Part shown: positions 31,019 through 38,341 of the stretch, in pieces
Numbering within the stretch: the first letter of the stretch is position 1
How the letters are laid out: the number at the start of each line of letters is the position of its first letter
DNA from: an uncultured Lachnospiraceae bacterium
GTDB taxonomy: Bacteria > Bacillota > Clostridia > Lachnospirales > Lachnospiraceae
Length of the DNA stretch: 38,341 nt
NCBI GenBank assembly: GCA_946040795.1
Contig: CAMGCK010000013.1
Location: 1 to 38,341, forward strand
Reading direction: 5' to 3'
Position numbers and translations under genes: made by a program
The notes under the pieces: generated by a model
The model's input: only the letters and a program-made list of their open reading frames with translations
Database searches by the model: none
Told to the model about the DNA's origin: nothing

Positions 31019-32305
31019 ATGTACGAACCTAAAATGCAGCTTACAGAAGGGCAGCGGCGGATCCTGAACGGAGAAGAGGGAGATGTCAAGGCGAAGGTGA
31101 TGGAAACGATCGTCCGTTACGGCGATATGTTTGAAGCGGATCGTCTGGTGCCGGTCACTCACGGGCAAGGCCATCTGGTCACTTCCTTCGGACTGTCCCT
31201 GTTGAAGCCCATCTATCGGACGATGGATGAACTGATTTCCGCCGGCCTCAAAGTCGACGGCGGATTTACCATGGACCCCCGGCCTGTGGATTTTGAAAAT
31301 GTGAAATGCAACCCGCTGGACCGCATTCTGTTTTCAACGGTCCTTTACGGCGCGCAGGGCCGCTACGAGGAGCAGCTGAAGAAACTGGGACTTTCCGGTG
31401 ACAATGCTTTCTCCTGTGCATGCTATTTTGACGAAATGGGCAATGTTCCCAAGAAGGGGGACATTCTTTCCTGGGCGGAATCTTCAGCGGTCAACTACGC
31501 GAACTCCGTTCTTGGCGCGCGCTGCAACAGAAATTCCGGGATGATCGATATTTTTGGCGCTGTTCTTGGACTGGTTCCGAACTTCGGCCTGTTAACAGAT
31601 GAAGGCCGTAAGGCCAAGTGGAAGGTCATCGTCAAGACCACGAAGAAACCAATTCCGCAGATCCTGGGTTCTGCCATCGGCATCAAAGTCATGGAGGATG
31701 TCCCGTACATTGTCGGACTGGATCAGTGGATCGGTACCGAACTGAACGATGAGACCAGATCCTACCTGAAAGACTTTGGTGCTGCGACCGCATCCAACGG
31801 TGCAGTCGGTCTGTACCATGTGGAAAATCTGACCCCGGAAGCCGTAGAACTGGGTGACAGCCTGCTGGCGGAAGGTTATAAGGAATACGTGGTTGATGAC
31901 GCGGAACTGGAGCGCGTCTACAAGTCCTATCCGGTCATGTGGAAGGATCCGGACAAGGAGGGCACGATAGCGTTCATCGGCTGTCCGCATCTTTCACGCG
32001 CACAGCTCAATGAATGGGCGGATAAGATCATTAACGGCCTGAAGGAGACCGGAAAGAAGAAGGTCAAGTGTCAGACGGTCCTCTGCACGGCACCGCCGGT
32101 CATGAAGGAATTTGAAAAGACGGAGAAATATCGGGAACTTCTGAAAACGGGCGCGCGTGTCACGTACATCTGCCCGTTGATGTATACCTCCAATCCGCTG
32201 ACCAAGTCCCGCCGGATCATGACAAGTTCCAACAAACTGAGAACCTACTCCGTGGCCCGTTACTACAAGGACGACGAACTTCTGGATTACATCATTGGAA
32301 AGTGA
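31019..32305 (+). CDS. Aconitase X, catalytic (large) subunit
   Basis: A 428-residue AcnX (formerly DUF521) protein. The iron-sulfur-site cysteines fit the family pattern: FSCACYFDEMGN (usual S-C-T-P-Y-L-x-G-N), IGCPHLSRAQLNEW and VTYICPLMYTS. GARCNRNSGMIDIFGAVLGL matches the usual G-A-R-x-N-R-E stretch. Full-length members in bacteria are cis-3-hydroxy-L-proline dehydratases, and in archaea phosphomevalonate dehydratases; many bacterial ones have no assigned substrate. The large subunit needs a small swivel subunit, which follows directly. GGAGG precedes the ATG at 31019. No promoter of its own is clear, so it may depend on read-through of the terminator before it. Confidence 0.9.
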   Translation: MYEPKMQLTEGQRRILNGEEGDVKAKVMETIVRYGDMFEADRLVPVTHGQGHLVTSFGLSLLKPIYRTMDELISAGLKVDGGFTMDPRPVDFENVKCNPLDRILFSTVLYGAQGRYEEQLKKLGLSGDNAFSCACYFDEMGNVPKKGDILSWAESSAVNYANSVLGARCNRNSGMIDIFGAVLGLVPNFGLLTDEGRKAKWKVIVKTTKKPIPQILGSAIGIKVMEDVPYIVGLDQWIGTELNDETRSYLKDFGAATASNGAVGLYHVENLTPEAVELGDSLLAEGYKEYVVDDAELERVYKSYPVMWKDPDKEGTIAFIGCPHLSRAQLNEWADKIINGLKETGKKKVKCQTVLCTAPPVMKEFEKTEKYRELLKTGARVTYICPLMYTSNPLTKSRRIMTSSNKLRTYSVARYYKDDELLDYIIGK

Positions 32306-32315
32306 GGCAGCGCAT

Positions 32316-32756
32316 ATGAAGGAATTTAAAGGAAGAGTCATCAATCCCGGATATTACAAGGGCGAGGCTGTGGTCTCCCATCAGGGCGTGAATACGCTGG
32401 CTACGTTTCAGAAGTCCGCGATAGCCAAGGCAAAGCAGGTTATCGCAGCGGATCAGAACAATCCGGATATTTTCGGAAAGAATCTGACCGGTAAGGCACT
32501 TTGTCTGCCACAGACCATCGGCTCCACAACGGGCGGCATGGTTCTGGAAGTCATCTGCTCCATGAAGATCAATCCGCAGTGCCTGCTGTTCTCCGAGCAC
32601 ATCGATTCCCTGGCGGGCGCAGGTGTCATCCTGTCCGTTGTGTGGGAAGGAAGCGACATCATTGCCATCGACTCCCTGGGACAGGAATTTCTGGATACGG
32701 TGAAGTCCGGCGATACGGTTGAAATCAAGGAAGACGGCACGGTCACGATCCTGTAA
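32316..32756 (+). CDS. Aconitase X swivel domain (small) subunit
   Basis: A 146-residue DUF126/AcnX swivel-domain protein, encoded 10 bases after the large subunit. The core KGRVINPGYYKGEAVVSHQG opens a beta-barrel, and the conserved Ser loop is LPQTIGSTTGGMVL, followed by ILSVVWEGSDIIAIDSLGQ. The Ser of this loop is expected to meet the substrate across the interface with the large subunit. ATG 32316 has GAGG upstream; a start at 32295 overlaps the large subunit's end. Together the two genes encode one dehydratase. A terminator follows. Confidence 0.9.
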   Translation: MKEFKGRVINPGYYKGEAVVSHQGVNTLATFQKSAIAKAKQVIAADQNNPDIFGKNLTGKALCLPQTIGSTTGGMVLEVICSMKINPQCLLFSEHIDSLAGAGVILSVVWEGSDIIAIDSLGQEFLDTVKSGDTVEIKEDGTVTIL

Positions 32757-32786
32757 GGAACTGCCGAAGAAAATCCCGTGAAACAT

Positions 32787-32832
32787 AAAAAGTCCCGCAT
32801 GCGGTGAGTTTATTGCCGCATACGGGACTTTT
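32787..32832. terminator. Bidirectional terminator between AcnX and DUF4250
   Basis: A stem of about 13 pairs with one mismatch (32791-32804 with 32816-32829) has A-run and T-run flanks, so it can end transcripts from both sides. Confidence 0.8.
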
Positions 32833-32879
32833 GTTTTCAGATGATGGTTTTAAGCAATCAATCCGGGGCAGCGCGGCTG

Positions 32880-33059
32880 TCAAAAGAAGCGATTCTGCTT
32901 TTCGTCGTATCTGCAGTTGATTGCCGCAAGCTTCTGCTCCAGTTCTTCACGGTCGATGTCATAATCATCGCACAGGGCTTCTAACGACGGGAAGCGGTCC
33001 CGGAGCGCGGTATTGATCACACTGAGCAGCATGTTGGGATCTTTTGGAAGATAAGCCAT
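32880..33059 (-). CDS. DUF4250 domain protein
   Basis: A 59-residue protein, short but typical: LPKDPNMLLSVINTALRDRF, then LEALCDDYDIDREELEQKLA, ending YDEKQNRFF, which is the full DUF4250 pattern. ATG 33059 follows AAGGAGG on the minus strand. It has no known function. The helical centre suggests a small nucleic-acid- or protein-binding domain. Its promoter interleaves with that of the MBL-fold gene on the other strand. Confidence 0.85.
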   Translation of the reverse strand: MAYLPKDPNMLLSVINTALRDRFPSLEALCDDYDIDREELEQKLAAINCRYDEKQNRFF

Positions 33060-33092
33060 GACAGGCCTCCTTTTTATGAAATTCTGTAAGAA

Positions 33093-33121
33093 ATCATATC
33101 GGAATATGCTATAATAGTCAA
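33093..33121 (-). promoter_or_regulatory. Promoter of the DUF4250 gene
   Basis: Read on the minus strand: TTGACT (33121-33116), 17 bases, TATGAT (33098-33093). It is about 35 bases before the ATG. Confidence 0.75.
33107..33115 (+). promoter_or_regulatory. Extended -10 promoter of the MBL-fold gene
   Basis: TG at 33107-33108, one base, then a perfect TATAAT at 33110-33115. No good -35 is present, as usual for extended -10 promoters. It lies inside the spacer of the opposing DUF4250 promoter. Confidence 0.65.
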
Positions 33122-33222
33122 GACAGCGGATATAAGGCGGAGCAAAACGGCCGTCGGTGCCTGCAGACAGAAACAGAAGAGCATGTTGTGAATCACAAGG
33201 AACGCCGGAAGGAGAATGCGTG

Positions 33223-33873
33223 ATGAAACTGAAAATACTGACCGTTGGCTTGATGGCCACGGATTGCTATATTTTATGGAATGATGAGAAAAAGGATCCG
33301 GAGACGGGGCGTTTTCCGGGAATTGTGGTGGATCCGGGCGATGACGCGTCCGCCATTGCCGCGTTTCTTTCCCAAGCCATGATCGATCCGGCAGCGATCC
33401 TGCTCACACATGGTCATTTTGATCACATCGGCGCGGTGGAGGAACTGAAGAAGCGGTATGATCTTCCGGTCGTTGCCGGCATTCATGAAGCGGAAGTGCT
33501 TCTGAACAGTGCCTGGAATCTGTCTTCCATGTTTACGGGAAACCGTATTTCCATGACAGCCGACCGGCTGGTTTCAGACGGAGAGCTTCTGCAGATTCCG
33601 GCGGAGGATCCGGCATTTTCGTTTACGGTCCTGGAGACGCCGGGGCATACCATCGGCGGCGTGTGCTACTATCTTGCGGACTGCGGGATCCTGTTCTCCG
33701 GTGACACGCTGTTTGAGGGCAGTTACGGCCGCACGGATTTTCCGACGGGAAGCGGCAGCGCGTTATTTATGTCCATTCGCGAAAAACTGATGACACTTCC
33801 GGAAGATACGCAGGTCTTTCCCGGGCATGGCGCATCCACGACGATTTTGAATGAAAAACCGCTTTTCATCTAA
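33223..33873 (+). CDS. MBL-fold metallo-hydrolase (glyoxalase II-like)
   Basis: A 216-residue metallo-beta-lactamase-fold protein of the YcbL/glyoxalase II-like group. The metal site is complete: LTHGHFDHIGAVEELKK (H-x-H-x-D-H), LETPGHTIGGVCYYL, LFSGDTLFEGSYGRTDFPTG (Asp) and VFPGHGASTTILNEKP (last His). ATG 33223 follows AAGGAG at 8 bases; the longer frame from 33157 adds residues without family similarity. These enzymes hydrolyse thioesters or phosphoesters; the substrate is unknown. No clear terminator lies between it and the DUF1846 gene, which has its own promoter. Confidence 0.9.
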   Translation: MKLKILTVGLMATDCYILWNDEKKDPETGRFPGIVVDPGDDASAIAAFLSQAMIDPAAILLTHGHFDHIGAVEELKKRYDLPVVAGIHEAEVLLNSAWNLSSMFTGNRISMTADRLVSDGELLQIPAEDPAFSFTVLETPGHTIGGVCYYLADCGILFSGDTLFEGSYGRTDFPTGSGSALFMSIREKLMTLPEDTQVFPGHGASTTILNEKPLFI

Positions 33874-33891
33874 AACGGGTTGTGTTATAAT
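33863..33891 (+). promoter_or_regulatory. Promoter of the DUF1846 gene
   Basis: TTTTCA (33863-33868), 17 bases, TATAAT (33886-33891), with an upstream TG giving an extended -10. It overlaps the last codons of the MBL-fold gene. Confidence 0.65.
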
Positions 33892-33897
33892 TTTTCA

Positions 33898-34042
33898 GTT
33901 GTGTGTAACACGATGCCGCAAAGAACGGAAACTGTAGGAATGATGTATTTGCGGCTTGGGGAAAAGGATGATCTGTGATGAGGCGGATCATTCAACAGGG
34001 TGAAAACCCGTGTTGCGGATCGTTTTTGAAAAGAGGGTAGGC
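33898..34042 (+). other. Structured leader of the DUF1846 mRNA
   Basis: Between the promoter and ATG 34043 lie about 145 untranslated bases with three pairable elements. These are GCCGCAAA/TTTGCGGC (33915-33922 with 33948-33955), ATGATC/GATCAT (33968-33973 with 33986-33991), and a hairpin CAACAGGGT-GAAA-ACCC-G-TGTTG (33993-34015) with a GAAA tetraloop and one bulged G. It matches no riboswitch class I know. Such ordered folding in a leader may mark a regulatory RNA; chance pairing of the first two cannot be ruled out. Confidence 0.4.
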
Positions 34043-35533
34043 ATGGCAAAAACAGGTTTTGATAACGAGAAATACATTAAGATGCAGTCGGAAAACATCA
34101 AGAAGCGCATCAGTCAGTTTGGCGGCAAGCTTTATCTGGAGTTTGGCGGTAAGCTGTTCGATGATACGCATGCGTCCCGCGTTCTGCCGGGCTTTAAGCC
34201 GGACAGTAAGCTGCAGATGCTTCTTGAATTAAAGGATCAGGCTGAGATCGTCATCGCGGTATCCGCGGAGGCACTGGAATCTTCCAAGAGAAGAGGGGAC
34301 TCCGGTATCACATACGACCAGGAAGTTCTGCGTCTCATCGATAAGTTCCGTTCTGTGGGGCTGTTTGTTGGTTCCGTTGTCATTACCCGAAACAACGGTC
34401 AGGCTGCGGCACTGAATCTGCAGCGCGAACTGGAAGAGCATGACATCCCGGTATTTAAGCATTATTACATCAACGGTTATCCGTCCAATGTTCCGCTCAT
34501 TGTATCCGATGACGGATTTGGAAAGAATGATTATATTGAGACCTCCCGTTCGCTGATCGTCATTACCGCACCGGGACCGGGATCCGGAAAACTGGCCACC
34601 TGCCTGTCTCAGCTCTACCATGAAAACAAGCGCGGTATTCAGGCCGGTTACGCCAAATTCGAGACCTTCCCGATCTGGAACATTCCGCTCAAGCATCCGG
34701 TCAATCTGGCCTATGAAGCGGCGACCGCGGATTTAAGTGATGTCAACATGATCGACTATCTGCACCTGGAGGCATACAACAAGGTCACCGTCAACTACAA
34801 CCGTGACCTGGAGGCATTCCCCATCGTGGCCGCGATCTTCAAGAAGATCTACGGTTCCTGCCCGTATCAGTCTCCCACGGACATGGGGGTCAACATGGCG
34901 GGTTACTGCATTTCCGACGATATGGTCTGCCAGGACGCTTCCCGTTATGAAATCATCCGCCGTTATTACAACACCATGCTGCAGGACGTCAATGACAAGA
35001 ACTCCAGCCATGAAAATGAGATCCAGCGAATTGAAAACATCATGGATCAGCTGGGCATCACGCCGAAGTACCGCAAGGTCGTTCAGCCGGCTATTGACGC
35101 GGAGAAGGAGAGCGGTGTGCCCTGTATGTCCATTGAACTGCCGGACGGTACCATCGTCACCGGCAAGCGCAAGGCCATGATGCACGAGTGTGCTGCGGCT
35201 GTGATCAATGCGCTGAAGGTCATGGCGGGTATTCCGGATGAGATCGATCTTGTTCCGAAGAACCTGCTGGATCCGGTACAGGACATGAAGCGCAATTTCC
35301 AGGACACGCATTCCGCCCGTCTGCATACGGATGAAGCGCTGATTGCCATCGCCGTGAATGCAGCGACTGATGAGAATGCGGCAAAGGCCATTGCCTGCCT
35401 GCCGGAGCTTCGTGGCTGTGACGCACATACGACCATCATTCCGTCCAATCTGGAGGTGGCAATGATGCGCCGTCTTTCCATCAATCTGACCTGCGAACCC
35501 AAATATGAAGGCACCAAGCTCTTCAGACTGTAA
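34043..35533 (+). CDS. DUF1846 domain protein
   Basis: A 496-residue protein that matches DUF1846 throughout: GFDNEKYIKMQSENIKKRIS and KLYLEFGGKLFDDTHASRVL at the start, FGKNDYIETSRSLIVITAPG and PGSGKLATCLSQLYHE in the middle, and TIIPSNLEVAMMRRLSINLT, then CEPKYEGTKLF at the end. The G-P-G-S-G-K loop looks like a nucleotide-binding P-loop, so ATP or another nucleotide may be bound. The family is conserved in Bacillota but its function is not assigned. ATG 34043 follows AAGAGGG. A 13-bp inverted repeat lies just after the gene. Confidence 0.9.
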   Translation: MAKTGFDNEKYIKMQSENIKKRISQFGGKLYLEFGGKLFDDTHASRVLPGFKPDSKLQMLLELKDQAEIVIAVSAEALESSKRRGDSGITYDQEVLRLIDKFRSVGLFVGSVVITRNNGQAAALNLQRELEEHDIPVFKHYYINGYPSNVPLIVSDDGFGKNDYIETSRSLIVITAPGPGSGKLATCLSQLYHENKRGIQAGYAKFETFPIWNIPLKHPVNLAYEAATADLSDVNMIDYLHLEAYNKVTVNYNRDLEAFPIVAAIFKKIYGSCPYQSPTDMGVNMAGYCISDDMVCQDASRYEIIRRYYNTMLQDVNDKNSSHENEIQRIENIMDQLGITPKYRKVVQPAIDAEKESGVPCMSIELPDGTIVTGKRKAMMHECAAAVINALKVMAGIPDEIDLVPKNLLDPVQDMKRNFQDTHSARLHTDEALIAIAVNAATDENAAKAIACLPELRGCDAHTTIIPSNLEVAMMRRLSINLTCEPKYEGTKLFRL

Positions 35534-35560
35534 TAAAAAAACAAAATCTTTGACTTTTTT

Positions 35561-35594
35561 CAGACCGAACTGTTTACAAATACAGTTCGGTCTG
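35561..35594. promoter_or_regulatory. 13-bp perfect inverted repeat over the ppdK -35 box
   Basis: CAGACCGAACTGT (35561-35573) and ACAGTTCGGTCTG (35582-35594) are perfect inverses with 8 bases between. The -35 box of the ppdK promoter occupies the gap and the right arm fills the spacer. There is no T-run after it, so an operator is more likely than a terminator for the DUF1846 gene, although both are possible. Confidence 0.6.
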
Positions 35595-35601
35595 TTATGA
35601 T
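35573..35601 (+). promoter_or_regulatory. Promoter of ppdK
   Basis: TTTACA (35573-35578), 17 bases, TATGAT (35596-35601), with TG one base before the -10. Transcription would start about 70 bases before the ATG. Confidence 0.7.
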
Positions 35602-35679
35602 TATAGGCGGCTCTATGCCTCTAAATGAGGTTTAGCTATAGATACTAATGGTAATTATTTATTAGGAGGAAATCAAAAC

Positions 35680-38319
35680 ATGGCAAAATGGGTCTATACC
35701 TTCAAAGAAGGTAACATGTCCATGCGTAACCTTCTTGGTGGTAAGGGTGCTAACCTGGCTGAAATGACTGAGATCGGTCTTCCGGTTCCGCAGGGTTTCA
35801 CCATCACAACTGAGGCTTGTACGCAGTACTATGAAGACGGCCGTAAGATCAATGATGAGATCATGGCACAGACTATGCAGGGTGTAGCTTGGATGGAAGA
35901 AGTTAACGGCAAGAAGTTCGGCGATCTGCAGAACCCGCTGCTCGTTTCCGTTCGTTCCGGCGCACGTGCTTCCATGCCCGGTATGATGGATACCATCCTG
36001 AACCTCGGTTTAAATGACGAAGTTGTTGCTGCTATGATCGCAGGAAACCCGGATCCGAAGTTCGAGCGTTTCGTATATGACTCTTACAGACGTTTCATCC
36101 AGATGTTCTCTGACGTTGTAATGGAAGTTGGTAAGAAGTATTTTGAACAGCTCATCGATAAGATGAAAGAAGAAAAGGGCGTTAAGTTCGATATCGAACT
36201 CACCGCTGCTGATCTGAAGGAACTTGCTTCTCAGTTCAAGGCTGAGTACAAGGCACAGCTTGGCGAAGACTTCCCGTCTGATCCGGTAACCCAGTTAAAG
36301 CTGGCTATCGAAGCTGTATTCCGTTCTTGGGACAACCCGCGTGCAAACGTTTACCGTCGTGACAACGATATCCCGTACTCTTGGGGTACCGCAGTTAACG
36401 TCATGCCGATGGTATTCGGTAACTTAAACGATGAATCCGGTACCGGTGTTGCATTCACTCGTGACCCCGCAACCGGCGAGAAGAAGCTGATGGGCGAATT
36501 CCTTGTCAATGCACAGGGTGAAGACGTCGTAGCAGGTGTTCGTACCCCGATGCCGATCGCTCAGATGGAAGAGCTCTTCCCGGAAGCTTACGCTGAATTC
36601 ATCAAGGTTTGCGAAATCCTTGAGAATCATTATCATGACATGCAGGATATGGAGTTCACTGTTGAGAACAAGAAGCTCTACATGCTGCAGTGCCGTAACG
36701 GTAAGAGAACTGCTCCGGCTGCACTCCAGATCGCTTGCGACCTCGTAGATGAAGGCCACAAGACCAAGGAAGAAGCTGTTGCAATGATCGACCCGCGTAA
36801 CCTTGACACCCTGCTTCATCCGCAGTTCGACGCTAAGGCTCTTAAGGCAGCTACTCCGCTCGGCAAGGGCTTAGGCGCATCTCCGGGTGCTGCTTGCGGT
36901 AAGGTTGTATTCACCGCTGACGATGCAGAAGCATGGGCAGCACGTGGTGAAAAGGTAGTTCTTGTTCGTCTTGAGACCTCTCCGGAAGACATTACCGGTA
37001 TGAAGGCTGCTCAGGGTATCCTGACCGTTCGTGGTGGTATGACCTCTCACGCTGCGGTAGTTGCTCGTGGTATGGGTACCTGCTGCGTATCCGGCTGCGG
37101 CGACATCGTTATGGATGAAGAGAACAAGAAGTTTACTCTTGCTGGTCAGCTGTTCACTGAAGGTTCTGAGATCTCCATCGATGGTACCACCGGTAACATC
37201 TATGCTGGTCTGATCCCGACTGTTGACGCTCAGATCGCTGGTACCTTCGGCCGTGTTATGGCTTGGGCTGATGAAATCCGTCAGCTGAAGGTTCGTACCA
37301 ATGCAGATACCCCGGCAGATGCTAAGAAGGCTCGTGAGCTTGGTGCAGAAGGTATCGGTCTTTGCCGTACTGAGCACATGTTCTTCGATCCGGAAAGAAT
37401 CGCTGCATTCCGTGAGATGATCTGCTCTGATACTGAAGAAGAGAGAGAAGTAGCACTTGCAAAGATCCTGCCGTATCAGCAGGGCGACTTCAAGGCTCTG
37501 TACGAAGCTCTGGAAGGCAACCCGGTTACCATCCGTTTCCTGGATCCGCCGCTTCATGAGTTCGTTCCGACCGAAGAAGCTGATATCGAAAAGCTTGCTG
37601 CTGCAAAGAATAAGTCCGTTGAAGAGATCAAGGCTATCTGCGAGTCTCTGCATGAGTTCAACCCGATGATGGGTCATCGTGGCTGCCGTCTGGCTGTTAC
37701 CTATCCGTCCATCGCTAAGATGCAGACCGCTGCTGTTATCCGTGCTGCAATCGAAGTTAAGAAAGAACATCCGGATTGGGCAGTAGAGCCGGAAATCATG
37801 ATTCCGCTTATCTGCGAAGTCAAGGAACTTAAGTATGTTAAGAAGGTGGTTGTTGAAACTGCTGACGCTGAAATCGCTGCTGCAGGTGTAGATCTTAAGT
37901 ACCATGTTGGTACCATGATCGAAATCCCGAGAGCTGCTCTTACCGCTGATGAGATCGCTACTGAAGCTGACTTCTTCTGCTTCGGTACCAATGATCTTAC
38001 TCAGATGGCATTCGGTTTCTCTCGTGATGATGCCGGTAAGTTCCTCAACGCATACTATGATACCAAGATCTTCGAGTCTGATCCGTTCGCTAAGCTGGAC
38101 CAGAACGGTGTTGGTAAGCTGATGAAGATGGCTATCGATCTTGGTAAGCCAGTTAATCCGAACCTGCACGTCGGTATCTGCGGCGAGCACGGTGGTGACC
38201 CGACTTCCGTTGAGTTCTGCCATGACATCGGTCTTGACTATGTATCTTGCTCACCGTTCCGTGTACCGGTTGCTCGTCTTGCTGCTGCGCAGGCAGCTAT
38301 CGCCGAGTCACGTCAGTAA
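35680..38319 (+). CDS. ppdK: Pyruvate, phosphate dikinase
   Basis: A 879-residue cytoplasmic enzyme that interconverts pyruvate + ATP + phosphate and PEP + AMP + pyrophosphate. In anaerobes it often runs in the glycolytic direction, gaining ATP from pyrophosphate. The N-terminal ATP-binding domain starts VYTFKEGNMSMRNLLGGKGA and holds SVRSGARASMPGMMDTILNL. The swivelling phosphohistidine domain has LTVRGGMTSHAAVVARGMGT with the catalytic His at about residue 457. The PEP domain shows GIGLCRTEHMFFDPERI, CFGTNDLTQMAFGFSRDD and HVGICGEHGGDP with the catalytic Cys. Full length. AGGAGGA precedes the ATG. Codon use is strikingly biased towards GCT, GGT, CGT and GTT compared with its neighbours, a sign of high expression. 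Confidence 0.97.
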   Translation: MAKWVYTFKEGNMSMRNLLGGKGANLAEMTEIGLPVPQGFTITTEACTQYYEDGRKINDEIMAQTMQGVAWMEEVNGKKFGDLQNPLLVSVRSGARASMPGMMDTILNLGLNDEVVAAMIAGNPDPKFERFVYDSYRRFIQMFSDVVMEVGKKYFEQLIDKMKEEKGVKFDIELTAADLKELASQFKAEYKAQLGEDFPSDPVTQLKLAIEAVFRSWDNPRANVYRRDNDIPYSWGTAVNVMPMVFGNLNDESGTGVAFTRDPATGEKKLMGEFLVNAQGEDVVAGVRTPMPIAQMEELFPEAYAEFIKVCEILENHYHDMQDMEFTVENKKLYMLQCRNGKRTAPAALQIACDLVDEGHKTKEEAVAMIDPRNLDTLLHPQFDAKALKAATPLGKGLGASPGAACGKVVFTADDAEAWAARGEKVVLVRLETSPEDITGMKAAQGILTVRGGMTSHAAVVARGMGTCCVSGCGDIVMDEENKKFTLAGQLFTEGSEISIDGTTGNIYAGLIPTVDAQIAGTFGRVMAWADEIRQLKVRTNADTPADAKKARELGAEGIGLCRTEHMFFDPERIAAFREMICSDTEEEREVALAKILPYQQGDFKALYEALEGNPVTIRFLDPPLHEFVPTEEADIEKLAAAKNKSVEEIKAICESLHEFNPMMGHRGCRLAVTYPSIAKMQTAAVIRAAIEVKKEHPDWAVEPEIMIPLICEVKELKYVKKVVVETADAEIAAAGVDLKYHVGTMIEIPRAALTADEIATEADFFCFGTNDLTQMAFGFSRDDAGKFLNAYYDTKIFESDPFAKLDQNGVGKLMKMAIDLGKPVNPNLHVGICGEHGGDPTSVEFCHDIGLDYVSCSPFRVPVARLAAAQAAIAESRQ

Positions 38320-38341
38320 GCGAGACCAGTTGTTTTTTGGG

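Noticed and set aside
36871-38223. A 450-codon minus-strand frame
   Set aside because: It is antisense to the PEP-binding half of ppdK, which is unmistakable. Biased codon use in ppdK produces long antisense frames.

Overview
The window looks like a piece of chromosome from an anaerobic, sugar-using Bacillota (Clostridia-type) bacterium. The evidence is an anaerobic class III ribonucleotide reductase with its activase, pyruvate phosphate dikinase, an aconitase X pair, a hybrid-cluster-associated DUF1858 protein, DUF4250 and DUF1846 proteins, strong AGGAGG-type ribosome binding sites and sigma-A-like promoters. No tRNA, rRNA, CRISPR array, insertion sequence or phage gene was seen. The taxonomic placement is inferred from gene families only.

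Layout. 1-3.0 kb: the end of one acetyltransferase, a complete GNAT acetyltransferase and a flotillin (FloT-like), closed by a strong terminator. 3.1-6.6 kb: a shortened HTH regulator, a GHL6-type glycosidase-like protein, then a graveyard of cut-down sugar genes (PocR/AraC regulator, FGGY kinase tail, DUF4432 epimerase head). 6.6-10.3 kb, minus strand: unknown protein, M42 aminopeptidase and small zinc protein in one operon, then a CocE-type hydrolase. 10.3-13.6 kb, plus strand: rarA, an SGNH hydrolase remnant, a sugar phosphate isomerase/epimerase and nrdG. 13.7-20.6 kb: an NrdR box and promoter, nrdD carrying a fused C-terminal redoxin domain, a thioredoxin-reductase-like flavoprotein, an Eis-like acetyltransferase, a NahK-like sugar kinase and an esterase. 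20.6-21.3 kb: about 0.7 kb with promoters, orphan ribosome binding sites, a terminator and a gene remnant. 21.3-22.7 kb: SGNH hydrolase and sfsA. 22.8-26.7 kb, minus strand: FAD oxidoreductase, amidohydrolase and MATE exporter. 26.9-30.0 kb: HD phosphohydrolase, GH2 glycosidase and phosphopantetheinyl transferase operon. 30.0-32.8 kb: zinc-ribbon membrane protein, DUF1858 protein and aconitase X large and small subunits. 32.8-38.3 kb: DUF4250 (minus), then MBL-fold hydrolase, DUF1846 protein and ppdK.

How the genes work together. The most coherent system is nucleotide reduction. NrdG installs the glycyl radical on NrdD. NrdD carries its own CPNC redoxin domain, and the next gene is a low-molecular-weight thioredoxin-reductase-like flavoprotein lacking the usual NADPH-phosphate motif. 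Together they could form a self-contained electron chain for dNTP synthesis under NrdR control. Much of the rest is sugar uptake and processing (GHL6, GH2, kinase, isomerase, esterase, PPDK).

A second theme is gene decay by internal deletion. At least three loci keep the start or end of a gene, or both, with the middle lost, while flanking promoters, ribosome binding sites and terminators stay intact.
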